From NCBI GenBank assembly GCA_013203195.1, contig JABMQM010000329.1, positions 1 to 5,181 of the forward strand: a stretch of DNA of 5,181 nt, read 5' to 3'. This document shows positions 1 through 5,181 of this stretch, piece by piece. Source of the stretch: Desulfobacteraceae bacterium (GTDB taxonomy: Bacteria; Desulfobacterota; Desulfobacteria; Desulfobacterales; UBA11574). The notes beneath the pieces are model-generated. The model had not been told where the DNA came from, ran no database searches, and saw nothing but the letters and a program-made list of their open reading frames with translations. Position numbers and translations under genes: made by a program. Every line of letters begins with the position of its first letter. Within the stretch, counting starts at the first letter, position 1.

Positions 1-1
1 G

Positions 2-421
2 TTAGAAGACACCCCTAAAATAGTGCGTGGTAATAGGCAGTTACGCTATATAGAAAACTTGTTTACAAATATGTCCGGACCAATATGGCGTAAATATATT
101 GATTTTTCTATGGGAGCTCATTGCGGCGCGATTTTTTATAAAACTTATGGAACTCAGAAAGTTTTCCTGGGAAACACCATTAACCAAGCCTCCAGATTTC
201 AAGCTTTGTCAAAAACTTTTTCAGATTACAACCTTTTCTTCAGCCAGGAAGTTTCCAGCCGTTTGGGTAAAGCCATAAAAGACCCCAAGCTCTTCTCAAC
301 GCTTTCAACAAAGTGGTTTAAGGATCTAGATAGAATTGAAATAAAGGGTTTCGGTCCCACCGCTGTCAAAACAATCGAAAGGAAGCATGTGGGCAGTGTT
401 AAAGAAAAATTGATACCCTAA
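2..421 (+). CDS. Class III adenylate/guanylate cyclase catalytic domain protein, C-terminal part (5' end outside window)
   Basis: The reading frame is open from the left edge, so this is the last 139 codons of a longer gene; the GTG at 23 is probably internal. Class III cyclases convert ATP or GTP to cyclic nucleotide and act as dimers. Seen here are a GAHCG segment (nt 113-127), matching the family GxHxG strand. After it comes LGNTINQASRF (nt 167-199), matching the block whose Asn and Arg stabilise the transition state; both are kept (Asn at 182-184, Arg at 194-196). A closing IKGFGP segment resembles the usual KG-x-P strand near the domain end. The stretch between GAHCG and GNTIN looks about four residues shorter than usual, and Val stands where Asp or Thr normally contacts the purine, so activity or specificity may be altered. 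The metal-binding aspartates and any sensory domains lie upstream and cannot be judged. The family call is by eye from short motifs. Confidence 0.7.
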   Translation, partial: LEDTPKIVRGNRQLRYIENLFTNMSGPIWRKYIDFSMGAHCGAIFYKTYGTQKVFLGNTINQASRFQALSKTFSDYNLFFSQEVSSRLGKAIKDPKLFSTLSTKWFKDLDRIEIKGFGPTAVKTIERKHVGSVKEKLIP

Positions 422-1107
422 CCCGCTTTTTTCATGAAGAATTTTCCATCGGCAGCATCGAAAAGTTTTCCGTGATTTAGCAACAAGGTGTGATGAGCCA
501 AAGAATCGACCTGATAACGGTCATGGGTTGTAAAAATGATCGTTATTTTTTTTTGGTCATTTACCTGCCGCAGAATGTTTATTATCGCTATCTGATTTTC
601 CACATCAACGCTTGAAGTGGGTTCGTCGCATAAAAGGACTTCAGGATTAACTGCCAGTGCCCGGGCAATCGCTACCCGCTGTGTTTCGCCACCGGAGAGT
701 CGATGTGCCGGCGCCTGAGCCAGATGCTGCATTCCCACCAGTGCAAGGGACTCTTTGATAATGCGATCTCTTTCTTTTTTAGGCATTTGTCTTACTTTAA
801 GGCCAAATTCCAGGTTCTTGTGGACCGTAGTTGTAAAGAGGATGGGGTGCTGTTCTACCATTACCACTGACTTGCGCAGGGGTTGCAGGCAGAATTCGGT
901 AAATTGGATTGGTTGCCGGCAGTAATAGATGTTTCCCGTTGTGGGCGGATCCAGAAAACCGAGAATGTTCAAAAGGGTGGTTTTCCCGGCGCCGTTATGT
1001 CCCAGCAGGGCGTAAATCCGTCCTTTTGTTATTTCCAAAAGCGGGATATCAAGGACAGTCCTGGTTGCGTAGACCTTGGTGAGTTTTGAAATTTTATAAA
1101 CCTTCAA
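418..1107 (-). CDS. tupC: Tungstate ABC transporter ATP-binding protein TupC
   Basis: This is the cytoplasmic ATPase that would power uptake through TupB. The 229-residue protein is a single ABC domain with all motifs intact: Walker A GHNGAGKT (36-43), Q-loop Gln86 in VEQHPIL, signature LSGGE (137-141), Walker B ending in DEP (161-163) and the switch His195 in TTHD. There is no C-terminal TOBE-type regulatory domain of the kind found in ModC, and the compact length agrees with TupC. The start is TTG at 1107, giving a 4-base TTGA overlap with the tupB stop; no well-spaced ribosome binding site is visible, so translational coupling to tupB is likely. The TTG start is kept because the KVYKISKLTKVY N-terminus is the normal first strand of such ATPases. 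The stop overlaps the stop of the convergent cyclase gene. The ATPase call is firm; the tungstate assignment rests on the neighbours. Confidence 0.9.
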   Translation of the reverse strand: MKVYKISKLTKVYATRTVLDIPLLEITKGRIYALLGHNGAGKTTLLNILGFLDPPTTGNIYYCRQPIQFTEFCLQPLRKSVVMVEQHPILFTTTVHKNLEFGLKVRQMPKKERDRIIKESLALVGMQHLAQAPAHRLSGGETQRVAIARALAVNPEVLLCDEPTSSVDVENQIAIINILRQVNDQKKITIIFTTHDRYQVDSLAHHTLLLNHGKLFDAADGKFFMKKAG

Positions 1108-1799
1108 ATCCTGGTTTTTCCCTGAAAAAAATGGAACATAAGATTAATCGTAAAACTTAGGCCCAGCAGGATAATTCCCAGTGCCACGGCCAGTGCAAAC
1201 TGCCCTTTGTCGTATTCCAGGGCCATCGCCGTGGTCATGGTGCGGGTAAATCCCCTGGCATTTCCTCCCAGCATCATGCTGATACCAACCTCGGCAATTA
1301 CCCGGCCGAAAGCGGCGATAACCGCGGCAACAATTCCGAAACGCGCCTCTCGTAAAATTACAAAGGCGGTTTGCCGGCGATTGGCGCCCAAGGTCATGGC
1401 GGTTTTACTATAGCGCTCGTCGATTCTGCTGATCGCGGCAATGGTAAACGTCGCTACAATCGGCAGGATCAAAATGGTCTGGCCGATGATCATGGCCTTC
1501 TGAGTGTAGAGCAGATCCAGCGGCCCGAGGATGCCCCGGCGCGAAATAAACGCATAAACAAAAAGGCCGATAACAACCGTTGGGAGCGCCAGCAGGGTAT
1601 TCAAACAGGTGATCACCATACGTTTGCCTGCAAAAGATTCAAAAGCAATAAAAAACCCGAGCGGTATCCCCATCAGGCTGGCAAGCACCGTTGAGGTGCC
1701 GCTCACCTTTAATGAAACCGCCACAATAGAGACTATCTCCGGGTCAAAAGAAGCGACCAGCAGAAGCGCTGAAAAAAAACTGTCAACCAGAAGATCCAT
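1104..1799 (-). CDS. tupB: Tungstate ABC transporter permease TupB
   Basis: This is the inner-membrane channel subunit that receives oxyanion from TupA. It is 231 residues with about five hydrophobic spans, roughly 23-53, 62-86, 102-124, 154-176 and 200-224. The cytoplasmic coupling loop (EAA-type) is clear around TAMTLGANRRQTAF (133-146), followed by RVIAEVG (166-172). The LPTVVIGLFVYAFISRRG stretch (72-89) and the following LGPLDLLYTQKAMIIGQ are characteristic of TupB-type permeases. The ATG at 1799 is used because its MDLLVDSFFSAL N-terminus resembles that of the family and an in-frame stop lies just upstream; the ribosome binding site is poor. The gene follows the regulator after a 97-base spacer and overlaps tupC by 4 bases. 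A close alternative is a vanadate (VupB-like) permease, since these families are related; classic ModB is less likely. Confidence 0.9.
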   Translation of the reverse strand: MDLLVDSFFSALLLVASFDPEIVSIVAVSLKVSGTSTVLASLMGIPLGFFIAFESFAGKRMVITCLNTLLALPTVVIGLFVYAFISRRGILGPLDLLYTQKAMIIGQTILILPIVATFTIAAISRIDERYSKTAMTLGANRRQTAFVILREARFGIVAAVIAAFGRVIAEVGISMMLGGNARGFTRTMTTAMALEYDKGQFALAVALGIILLGLSFTINLMFHFFQGKTRI

Positions 1800-1823
1800 A
1801 GTTTATTGTATTATTAGTAAAAT

Positions 1824-1876
1824 GGGATTTAGAAGCTCCCGGCAGCCCCCCGAAGCGAGGCAGAAGCGGGACGGAG
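1824..1876 (-). promoter_or_regulatory. GC-rich, potentially structured leader upstream of tupB
   Basis: In a 97-base spacer, a GC-rich block stands out. In the minus-strand RNA, GCUUC (1867-1863) can pair with GGAGC (1839-1835), enclosing a tight CCUCG-CUU-CGGGG hairpin (1860-1848). Alternatively GGGA (1840-1837) can pair with UCCC (1827-1824), followed by AUUUU. The two folds compete for the same GGGAG, as an attenuator would. The stems are short, so this is only a candidate. Confidence 0.25.
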
Positions 1877-1896
1877 GATACACACGCTGTAATGGT

Positions 1897-2823
1897 TCAT
1901 GATACCTGCCGGCTGTTTCTCCCGGGATAAATCATTTTCCCTGAAAGCTTAACATCGTATCCTGCTTTATCCTGAATCAGATTCCTGAAGACGTCTTCCT
2001 GGAGCAGTCCGAGAAAGCTCTGAATCCCCTCATCAAAGAATCGCTCTTTGGATATCATGAGATCGTATCTTTCCCAGCGCAACGGAACGAACCCGATATT
2101 CAGCAGTTCGGCCACCGCCCGTATTCCCGGGCCGGCATCCGCACGGCCGGCAAGAATTTCAAGGCCTACATCCAAGTGCCTATGAACATCACGATGATAC
2201 CCTTCAATCTTTTCACCGTTAATCCCGGCTTTTTTGAATTCCCGGTCTAACAGCAGCCGAGTACCAGTGCCCAGCGGTCGGTTGATTATACGCAGCCCCG
2301 AACGAGCAAGGTCAGCAGCACTGGAAATACCATCAGGATTGCCCTTCTTCACCAGGATGCCTTGCTCCCGCTTGCAGAAGTTGACCATCACCGGCATGGC
2401 ATCGAGCTCCTGGGTGGCAAAATCAAAGTTGTATTCGGCCTCATCGTCCTGGAGCAGGTGGCTGGATGCAATGTGACAAAGGTTCCGTCTTAAGGCCTTT
2501 AAGCCTCCCATGCTTCCCAGGTTGCCAAATACCGCCACATGATCCGAATAAAGAGTATTAAAAAGGTTTATGGTCCTGTCTAAAAGAGGATCATTGCTGC
2601 CGGCGATTATCAACAGGCCGTGGTACGGCGGTAACTGAAAAGTTGCATCAGGGTAATTGATGGTATTGGTCTCAATCCACTGCTCCACCAGATGCCGCGG
2701 AAAAATCCATTTGCCCGTAACCTTTGTGGCCGGCAGGCCCTTTTCGGAAATCAGAGTGTACACCATCTTTTCATTTATACTTAAAAGCTGTGCCACTTCT
2801 TTTGTAGACAAAAATGCTTTCAT
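1897..2823 (-). CDS. Helix-turn-helix (excisionase-type) regulator with PBP-like oxyanion-sensor domain
   Basis: This 308-residue protein is a probable one-component transcription factor. Residues 4-50 form an excisionase/MerR-like helix-turn-helix: LSTKEVAQLLSINEKMVYTL, then the wing with KVTGKWIFPRHLVEQWI. From about residue 68 to 283 lies a periplasmic-binding-protein-like domain of the kind also found in molybdate-responsive regulators. Recognisable blocks are LLIIAGSNDPLLD (70-82), GSMGGLKALRR (103-113), NRPLGTGTRLLLD (181-193) and ILAGRADAGPGI (223-234). There is no signal peptide, so sensing would be cytoplasmic. By location between tupA and tupB it probably controls the tup genes in response to tungstate or molybdate; this is inference. 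It is not a ModE (no LysR-like N-terminus or TOBE domains). No Shine-Dalgarno sequence precedes the ATG, only an A-rich leader. Ligand and direction of control are unknown. Confidence 0.85.
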   Translation of the reverse strand: MKAFLSTKEVAQLLSINEKMVYTLISEKGLPATKVTGKWIFPRHLVEQWIETNTINYPDATFQLPPYHGLLIIAGSNDPLLDRTINLFNTLYSDHVAVFGNLGSMGGLKALRRNLCHIASSHLLQDDEAEYNFDFATQELDAMPVMVNFCKREQGILVKKGNPDGISSAADLARSGLRIINRPLGTGTRLLLDREFKKAGINGEKIEGYHRDVHRHLDVGLEILAGRADAGPGIRAVAELLNIGFVPLRWERYDLMISKERFFDEGIQSFLGLLQEDVFRNLIQDKAGYDVKLSGKMIYPGRNSRQVS

Positions 2824-2859
2824 TTTTTTTATGTTTGGTTTTATGGTAACCGAGATTTA

Positions 2860-2888
2860 TACATATTTTTTATGTCATTATTTGTCAA
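2860..2888 (-). promoter_or_regulatory. Possible sigma-70 promoter for the regulator gene
   Basis: On the minus strand a consensus TTGACA (2888-2883) is followed after 17 bases by TATGTA (2865-2860), a weak -10; a better TATAAA lies four bases further at a 21-base spacing. Transcription would start near 2853, about 30 bases before the regulator ATG. The spacer is very AT-rich, so such matches arise easily. It would let the regulator and tupBC be expressed separately from tupA. Confidence 0.35.
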
Positions 2889-2910
2889 TATAATATTATT
2901 TATCAATTTA

Positions 2911-2940
2911 ATGTGGTTTATAACAACCAAAACAAACCAT
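2911..2940. repeat. Imperfect inverted repeat upstream of the regulator, candidate operator
   Basis: On the plus strand GGTTTAT (2915-2921) is mirrored by ACAAACC (2932-2938), 6 of 7 bases complementary over a 10-base centre, with ATG and AT flanks adding partial symmetry. The left arm also contains the small palindrome GTT-TAT-AAC (2916-2924). It lies just upstream of the possible -35 box, in the only spacer between tupA and the regulator, which makes it a plausible protein-binding site. There is no direct evidence. Confidence 0.35.
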
Positions 2941-2973
2941 CAGAAATATACTCAAACAGCACACGCTTGCATT

Positions 2974-3891
2974 CTATTTTATCGCATCCGGATAAAAAAG
3001 CTGTTTTCCTAACAGCCGATAATTTAAGATAAGGGACTGCCCCTTGGCGGAAACCAGCCAGTTGGCGAACTGCTCCGCCAGCTTGTGCTGCACATGGGGA
3101 TGCTTGGCCGGGTTTATCGGAATCACGCCATAGGGGTTGCTAAGCATGGGATCGCTTTCACATAAAACTTCAAGATCGAGGCCGGCATCGCGGCCATACT
3201 TGTATTTGATATACGTTCCTCGATCCGCCAGGGTGTAGGCCCTTTTTTCATCGGCAAAGGTGATGGTTTTACCCATACCTTGCCCAATGGAAAGATACCA
3301 TGTTTTAGACCCGCTGGGTTGTACAAAACCGACGGTCCTTTTATTCCCTTTTTTAACGATGGTGCTTTCTTGGGTGTCCAGATTCAGACCGGTTGCCTTC
3401 CACAAAGCTTGCTCTTTGGTATGCGTCCCGCTATCATCCCCACGGGAGACAAACAAGGCTTTGGCAGCGGCGATTTTTTTCAGGGCAGCCGCTGCCTGGT
3501 TCAGGCCGTCAATGCCGGCCGGATCATCAGAAGGTCCCAGAATAACAAAATCGTTGTGCATCACGGCATAACGCTTGGTTCCATATCCGTCCCGAATAAA
3601 TTTCTCTTCCCTGGCCCTGGCATGCACAAAGATCACATCTACGTTGCCGTCAATTCCATCGCGAATGGCAGCCCCGGTTCCCTTGGCAAACACCTTGACT
3701 CGGATGCCGGTCTCTTTAGTGAATTCCGGCAACAGGACATTTAGCAGACCGGAGCTCTCGGTGCTTGTTGTTGTAGACATTTTAATTGTCTTTAATTCTC
3801 CTTGGGCCTTAAAGGGAAACAGCAAAAGGACAAGGCAAAAAAGAACCGCAGGGCTAATCCATTTGTTCAAACCTTTACATTTCCGCTCCAT
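2974..3891 (-). CDS. tupA: Periplasmic tungstate-binding protein TupA
   Basis: This is the extracytoplasmic solute-binding protein that captures tungstate and delivers it to TupB. The 305-residue precursor has a Sec signal peptide: basic start, hydrophobic core at about 13-27, likely signal peptidase I cleavage after AQG (29-31). There is no lipobox cysteine. Mature-protein hallmarks are STTTSTESSGLL (39-50), the oxyanion-binding Thr/Ser loop; HNDFVILGP (112-120); SRGDDSGTHTKE (149-160), whose Arg150 corresponds to the arginine implicated in oxyanion binding in TupA; and SNPYGVIPINPAKHP (251-265). ATG at 3891 is chosen over the in-frame GTG at 3897 because AGAGG (3901-3897) lies 5 bases before the ATG and would nearly touch the GTG. 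It heads the tup genes, but a 150-base spacer and the regulator separate it from tupB. A vanadate-binding relative cannot be excluded. Confidence 0.92.
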   Translation of the reverse strand: MERKCKGLNKWISPAVLFCLVLLLFPFKAQGELKTIKMSTTTSTESSGLLNVLLPEFTKETGIRVKVFAKGTGAAIRDGIDGNVDVIFVHARAREEKFIRDGYGTKRYAVMHNDFVILGPSDDPAGIDGLNQAAAALKKIAAAKALFVSRGDDSGTHTKEQALWKATGLNLDTQESTIVKKGNKRTVGFVQPSGSKTWYLSIGQGMGKTITFADEKRAYTLADRGTYIKYKYGRDAGLDLEVLCESDPMLSNPYGVIPINPAKHPHVQHKLAEQFANWLVSAKGQSLILNYRLLGKQLFYPDAIK

Positions 3892-3896
3892 GCACA

Positions 3897-3901
3897 CCTC
3901 T
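3897..3901 (-). promoter_or_regulatory. Ribosome binding site of tupA
   Basis: AGAGG on the minus strand lies 5 bases before the ATG at 3891. It decides the start: the in-frame GTG at 3897 overlaps the motif and so is unlikely to be used. Confidence 0.65.
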
Positions 3902-3922
3902 GTTTTGGTCTAAAAATGCATC

Positions 3923-3935
3923 AAAATGACATTTT
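3923..3935. repeat. Palindrome AAAATG-A-CATTTT near the tupA start
   Basis: Six-base arms around one central base, perfectly symmetric, 32 bases upstream of the tupA ATG. That is a position where a bound repressor would block transcription or where the ribosome lands. TGATG-like words recur around it on the minus strand (3976, 3940, 3922). AT-rich palindromes of this length also occur by chance. Confidence 0.3.
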
Positions 3936-3974
3936 CATCAGCAATTGTCCGGCTGTTGGCGATACTGTTGTCAT

Positions 3975-4004
3975 CAAGCACCATATTAATGCTTTACGTG
4001 CTTG
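3975..4004. repeat. Perfect 7-bp inverted repeat upstream of tupA
   Basis: CAAGCAC (3975-3981) is exactly mirrored by GTGCTTG (3998-4004) across a 16-base AT-rich centre that contains ATTAAT. It lies about 85 bases before the tupA start. It could be an operator or an RNA stem in the tupA leader. No T-run follows on the minus strand, so it is not a terminator for the upstream hydrolase. Confidence 0.4.
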
Positions 4005-4022
4005 CAATACTTTATAAGTTTT

Positions 4023-4077
4023 TATGGGTCAATAATTGTTTTTGTTCCAACCAAAATAAAGCTTGTGCGAACCCATA
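4023..4077. repeat. Long-gap inverted repeat between hydrolase and tupA
   Basis: TATGGGT (4023-4029) is exactly mirrored by ACCCATA (4071-4077) across 41 bases. It could close a stem around a structured region in a long tupA leader, or be coincidental. I see no recognisable riboswitch core inside it. Confidence 0.25.
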
Positions 4078-4200
4078 GCAACTCATAATAACCGTATTTC
4101 TGGGAAAAGTTCTGAAGGGAAGGAAATTTGTGGAAAAAATGAGTAGGCGCAGAGGTGGTAGGTACCCGTATTTGCAGATTCATTCCATGAAAAATTCGGG

Positions 4201-5022
4201 CTAAATTATTCCGGCCTCGCGCAGGAATAATTCCACATCTTGCCAGAAGACGTCCCAGTTGGGAGGGCAGTCGTTGTGTCCGCTTGCATAGGTTACCATT
4301 GTGCCTTTTTTGGCCGTTTGATAGAGGGACAGGCCATGTCGGTAGGGGATGACTTCGTCGAACTTGCCATGCATAATCAGAATCGGTCCGTGATAGTTTT
4401 GAACAGCTTGAAAATTGTCGAACGGATCCCGGACCAGAAAACCGGGGGCCATATATTTCGCGGCAAACGAGCGGGCGCTTATAAATGTGGACATCAGGAT
4501 GAGCGCTGCCGACGGCCGTTGAGCGGCCAGGGTGCACACCGCACCCCCGCCAAGGGAACGACCGAACAGAACTATTCTGGCAGCATCAACATCTTTACGT
4601 GCAGCAAGAACGTCATAGGCGGCCGCAAAGGTTTCGCCAATACTGCTTTGGGAAGGCGACCCTTCCGATCGACCGTAACCGGGGTATTCCACAAGCAGGA
4701 CCCCCATTCCGAGACGATTGAATGTCTGTAGTTCTTGCGGCCAAAAGTCGATTAGTTCCCCGTTTCCGTGTGCAAAAATCACCGCTGGGGCCGGTTTTGA
4801 TCCGCGGTCTTCGCCCGGCGGTAAAAACCATGTTTCAACCTTCCCGAAACTGGTAGCCACCCAAATTCGTTCCAGGCCTGCAATGTCCGTATTTTCTGCA
4901 GGCACCTCAATTAAACCACGCGGGAACATCATCTGCCGCTGCATCAAAAAAAGCAGGCCGCAGTAAACAAGGTACAAACCCAAGGGCCATGCAGCAACTT
5001 TAATGATGGCATTCAACTTCAT
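4201..5022 (-). CDS. Membrane-anchored alpha/beta hydrolase (Bem46/ABHD13-like)
   Basis: This is a serine hydrolase of unknown substrate, 273 residues from the ATG at 5022. One N-terminal hydrophobic segment (about 4-27) probably anchors it with the catalytic domain outside the inner membrane. The catalytic features are complete: HGNGE (85-89), the oxyanion-hole strand turn; GRSLGG (154-159) with nucleophile Ser156; HGKFDEVIP (218-226) with acid Asp222; and SGHND (247-251) with His249. The order and the HGNGE and GHND signatures fit the Bem46/ABHD13 branch (COG1073 type). The frame extends upstream to an ATG at 5127, giving 308 residues, but those 35 residues are low-complexity, span a 7-base tandem repeat and have no good ribosome binding site. 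The ATG at 5022 has AGGAG only 1 base away, so TTG at 5016, 7 bases from it, is a further candidate. It is not obviously linked to the tup genes. Confidence 0.85.
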   Translation of the reverse strand: MKLNAIIKVAAWPLGLYLVYCGLLFLMQRQMMFPRGLIEVPAENTDIAGLERIWVATSFGKVETWFLPPGEDRGSKPAPAVIFAHGNGELIDFWPQELQTFNRLGMGVLLVEYPGYGRSEGSPSQSSIGETFAAAYDVLAARKDVDAARIVLFGRSLGGGAVCTLAAQRPSAALILMSTFISARSFAAKYMAPGFLVRDPFDNFQAVQNYHGPILIMHGKFDEVIPYRHGLSLYQTAKKGTMVTYASGHNDCPPNWDVFWQDVELFLREAGII

Positions 5023-5071
5023 ACTCCTGAGTGTCCGATTTTTATTGCCTTGAGACTTTTGCGAAACGGTC

Positions 5072-5092
5072 GATGTCCGTTGTCTGTTGTCC
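5072..5092. repeat. Degenerate 7-base tandem repeat in the hydrolase leader
   Basis: Three adjoining units on the plus strand: GATGTCC, GTTGTCT, GTTGTCC. The run lies between the two possible hydrolase starts and would encode polar low-complexity residues if translated. Its repeat-like character argues for a non-coding leader, supporting the start at 5022 or later. Confidence 0.5.
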
Positions 5093-5142
5093 GTAGCTAA
5101 TTTAGAGGAATTAAAGGATTGATTCATAAATCTTTAGCCAAA

Positions 5143-5157
5143 GCGTTATTATAACGC
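5143..5157 (-). promoter_or_regulatory. Palindrome containing a TATAAT box upstream of the hydrolase
   Basis: On the minus strand GCGTTAT-A-ATAACGC is a perfect palindrome with 7-base arms, and it contains the exact -10 hexamer TATAAT (5153-5148). No good -35 is seen at the expected distance. Transcription would begin near 5141, leaving a leader of about 119 bases to the ATG at 5022, or only about 13 to the one at 5127. A protein binding the palindrome would occlude the promoter, suggesting an operator. Confidence 0.35.
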
Positions 5158-5181
5158 CGGATAAATCGAGTTAGATTTACA

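Larger units (their letters stand above)
2824..2973. other. AT-rich spacer between tupA and the regulator
   Basis: These 150 bases are markedly richer in A and T than the genes on either side. They hold the possible promoter and inverted repeat described separately, plus a small GGTAACC palindrome (2845-2851) just before the regulator start. No convincing terminator hairpin with a T-run follows the tupA stop, so read-through from tupA remains possible. Confidence 0.6.
3892..4200. other. Gene-free region between hydrolase and tupA
   Basis: These 309 bases carry no credible gene. They hold the tupA ribosome binding site and three inverted repeats annotated separately, a small ACTT-TAT-AAGT palindrome (4009-4019) and a purine-rich stretch on the plus strand (about 4099-4140). 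No strong sigma-70 promoter for tupA stands out; the best guess, TTGCAA with TATGGT 16 bases on (minus strand, about 4007-3980), is a poor match. No terminator after the hydrolase is convincing. Confidence 0.6.

Noticed and set aside
389..432. GTGGG/CCCGC pairing followed by six T after the cyclase stop, a possible terminator
   Set aside because: The stem is only 5 bp including a G-U pair, with a loop of nearly 30 bases; too weak to call.
1207..1902. Several plus-strand open frames opposite tupB and its leader
   Set aside because: They mirror the coding bias of the minus-strand permease and show no protein features of their own.
2952..2973. Small hairpin CAAGC/GTTTG after the tupA stop
   Set aside because: Includes a G-U pair and lacks a following T-run, so it is not a credible terminator.
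3895..3897. GTG start for tupA two codons upstream of the ATG
   Set aside because: The ribosome binding site overlaps this GTG and is correctly spaced only for the ATG at 3891.
3892..4080. Molybdenum or tungsten cofactor riboswitch upstream of tupA
   Set aside because: Looked for because of the gene downstream, but no recognisable conserved core could be seen; a covariance search would decide.
4139..4204. A 21-codon plus-strand frame (MSRRRGG...) preceded by purine-rich DNA, with a faint YP-x4-H-x-M spacing like the N-terminus of REP-associated transposases
   Set aside because: Only a handful of residues match, no further transposase sequence follows, and it runs into the opposite-strand hydrolase gene; chance is the better explanation.
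4022..4537. Long minus-strand open frame overlapping the hydrolase in another phase
   Set aside because: Its composition is unlike a protein domain and it overlaps the well-supported hydrolase with intact catalytic motifs; it is a shadow frame.

Overview
The window reads as a stretch of chromosome from a Gram-negative anaerobe. A sulfate reducer or relative in the Desulfobacterota fits best. This is inferred from the tungstate-type ABC importer, the style of the proteins (an exported binding protein with a Sec signal and a membrane-anchored Bem46-like hydrolase) and the moderately GC coding sequence with AT-rich spacers. No ribosomal or other phylogenetic marker is present, so the assignment is weak.

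Layout, left to right. Positions 2-421 (+) hold the 3' end of a class III nucleotidyl cyclase domain gene cut by the window edge. It converges on, and overlaps by 4 bases, the end of a minus-strand block. In transcription order (right to left) that block is: tupA, the periplasmic tungstate-binding protein (3891-2974); a one-component regulator with an excisionase-type helix-turn-helix and a periplasmic-binding-protein-like sensor domain (2823-1897); tupB, the permease (1799-1104); and tupC, the ATPase (1107-418), whose TTG start overlaps the tupB stop by 4 bases. Upstream, on the same strand but separated by about 310 non-coding bases, is a membrane-anchored alpha/beta hydrolase (5022-4201; an ATG at 5127 is also possible).

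How the genes fit together. TupA captures the oxyanion outside the inner membrane, TupB forms the channel and TupC hydrolyses ATP. The regulator sits inside the transporter locus, and its ligand domain is related to molybdate/tungstate-binding proteins. The simple inference is that it reads intracellular oxyanion (or a cofactor form) and adjusts transporter expression. Tungstate, rather than molybdate or vanadate, is inferred from similarity of TupA and TupB to the Tup family; sequence alone does not settle it. Tungsten would typically serve formate dehydrogenases or aldehyde oxidoreductases, none of which is in the window. The hydrolase and the cyclase show no evident functional link to transport.

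Non-coding DNA. The three sizeable gaps each hold something: an AT-rich spacer with a possible promoter and an inverted repeat in front of the regulator, a GC-rich potentially structured leader in front of tupB, and several inverted repeats in front of tupA. The hydrolase has a palindrome containing a perfect TATAAT upstream and a degenerate 7-base tandem repeat in its leader. I found no tRNA, rRNA, CRISPR array, insertion sequence or convincing intrinsic terminator. The window is mostly ordinary; the regulator embedded within the tup locus is its most interesting part.
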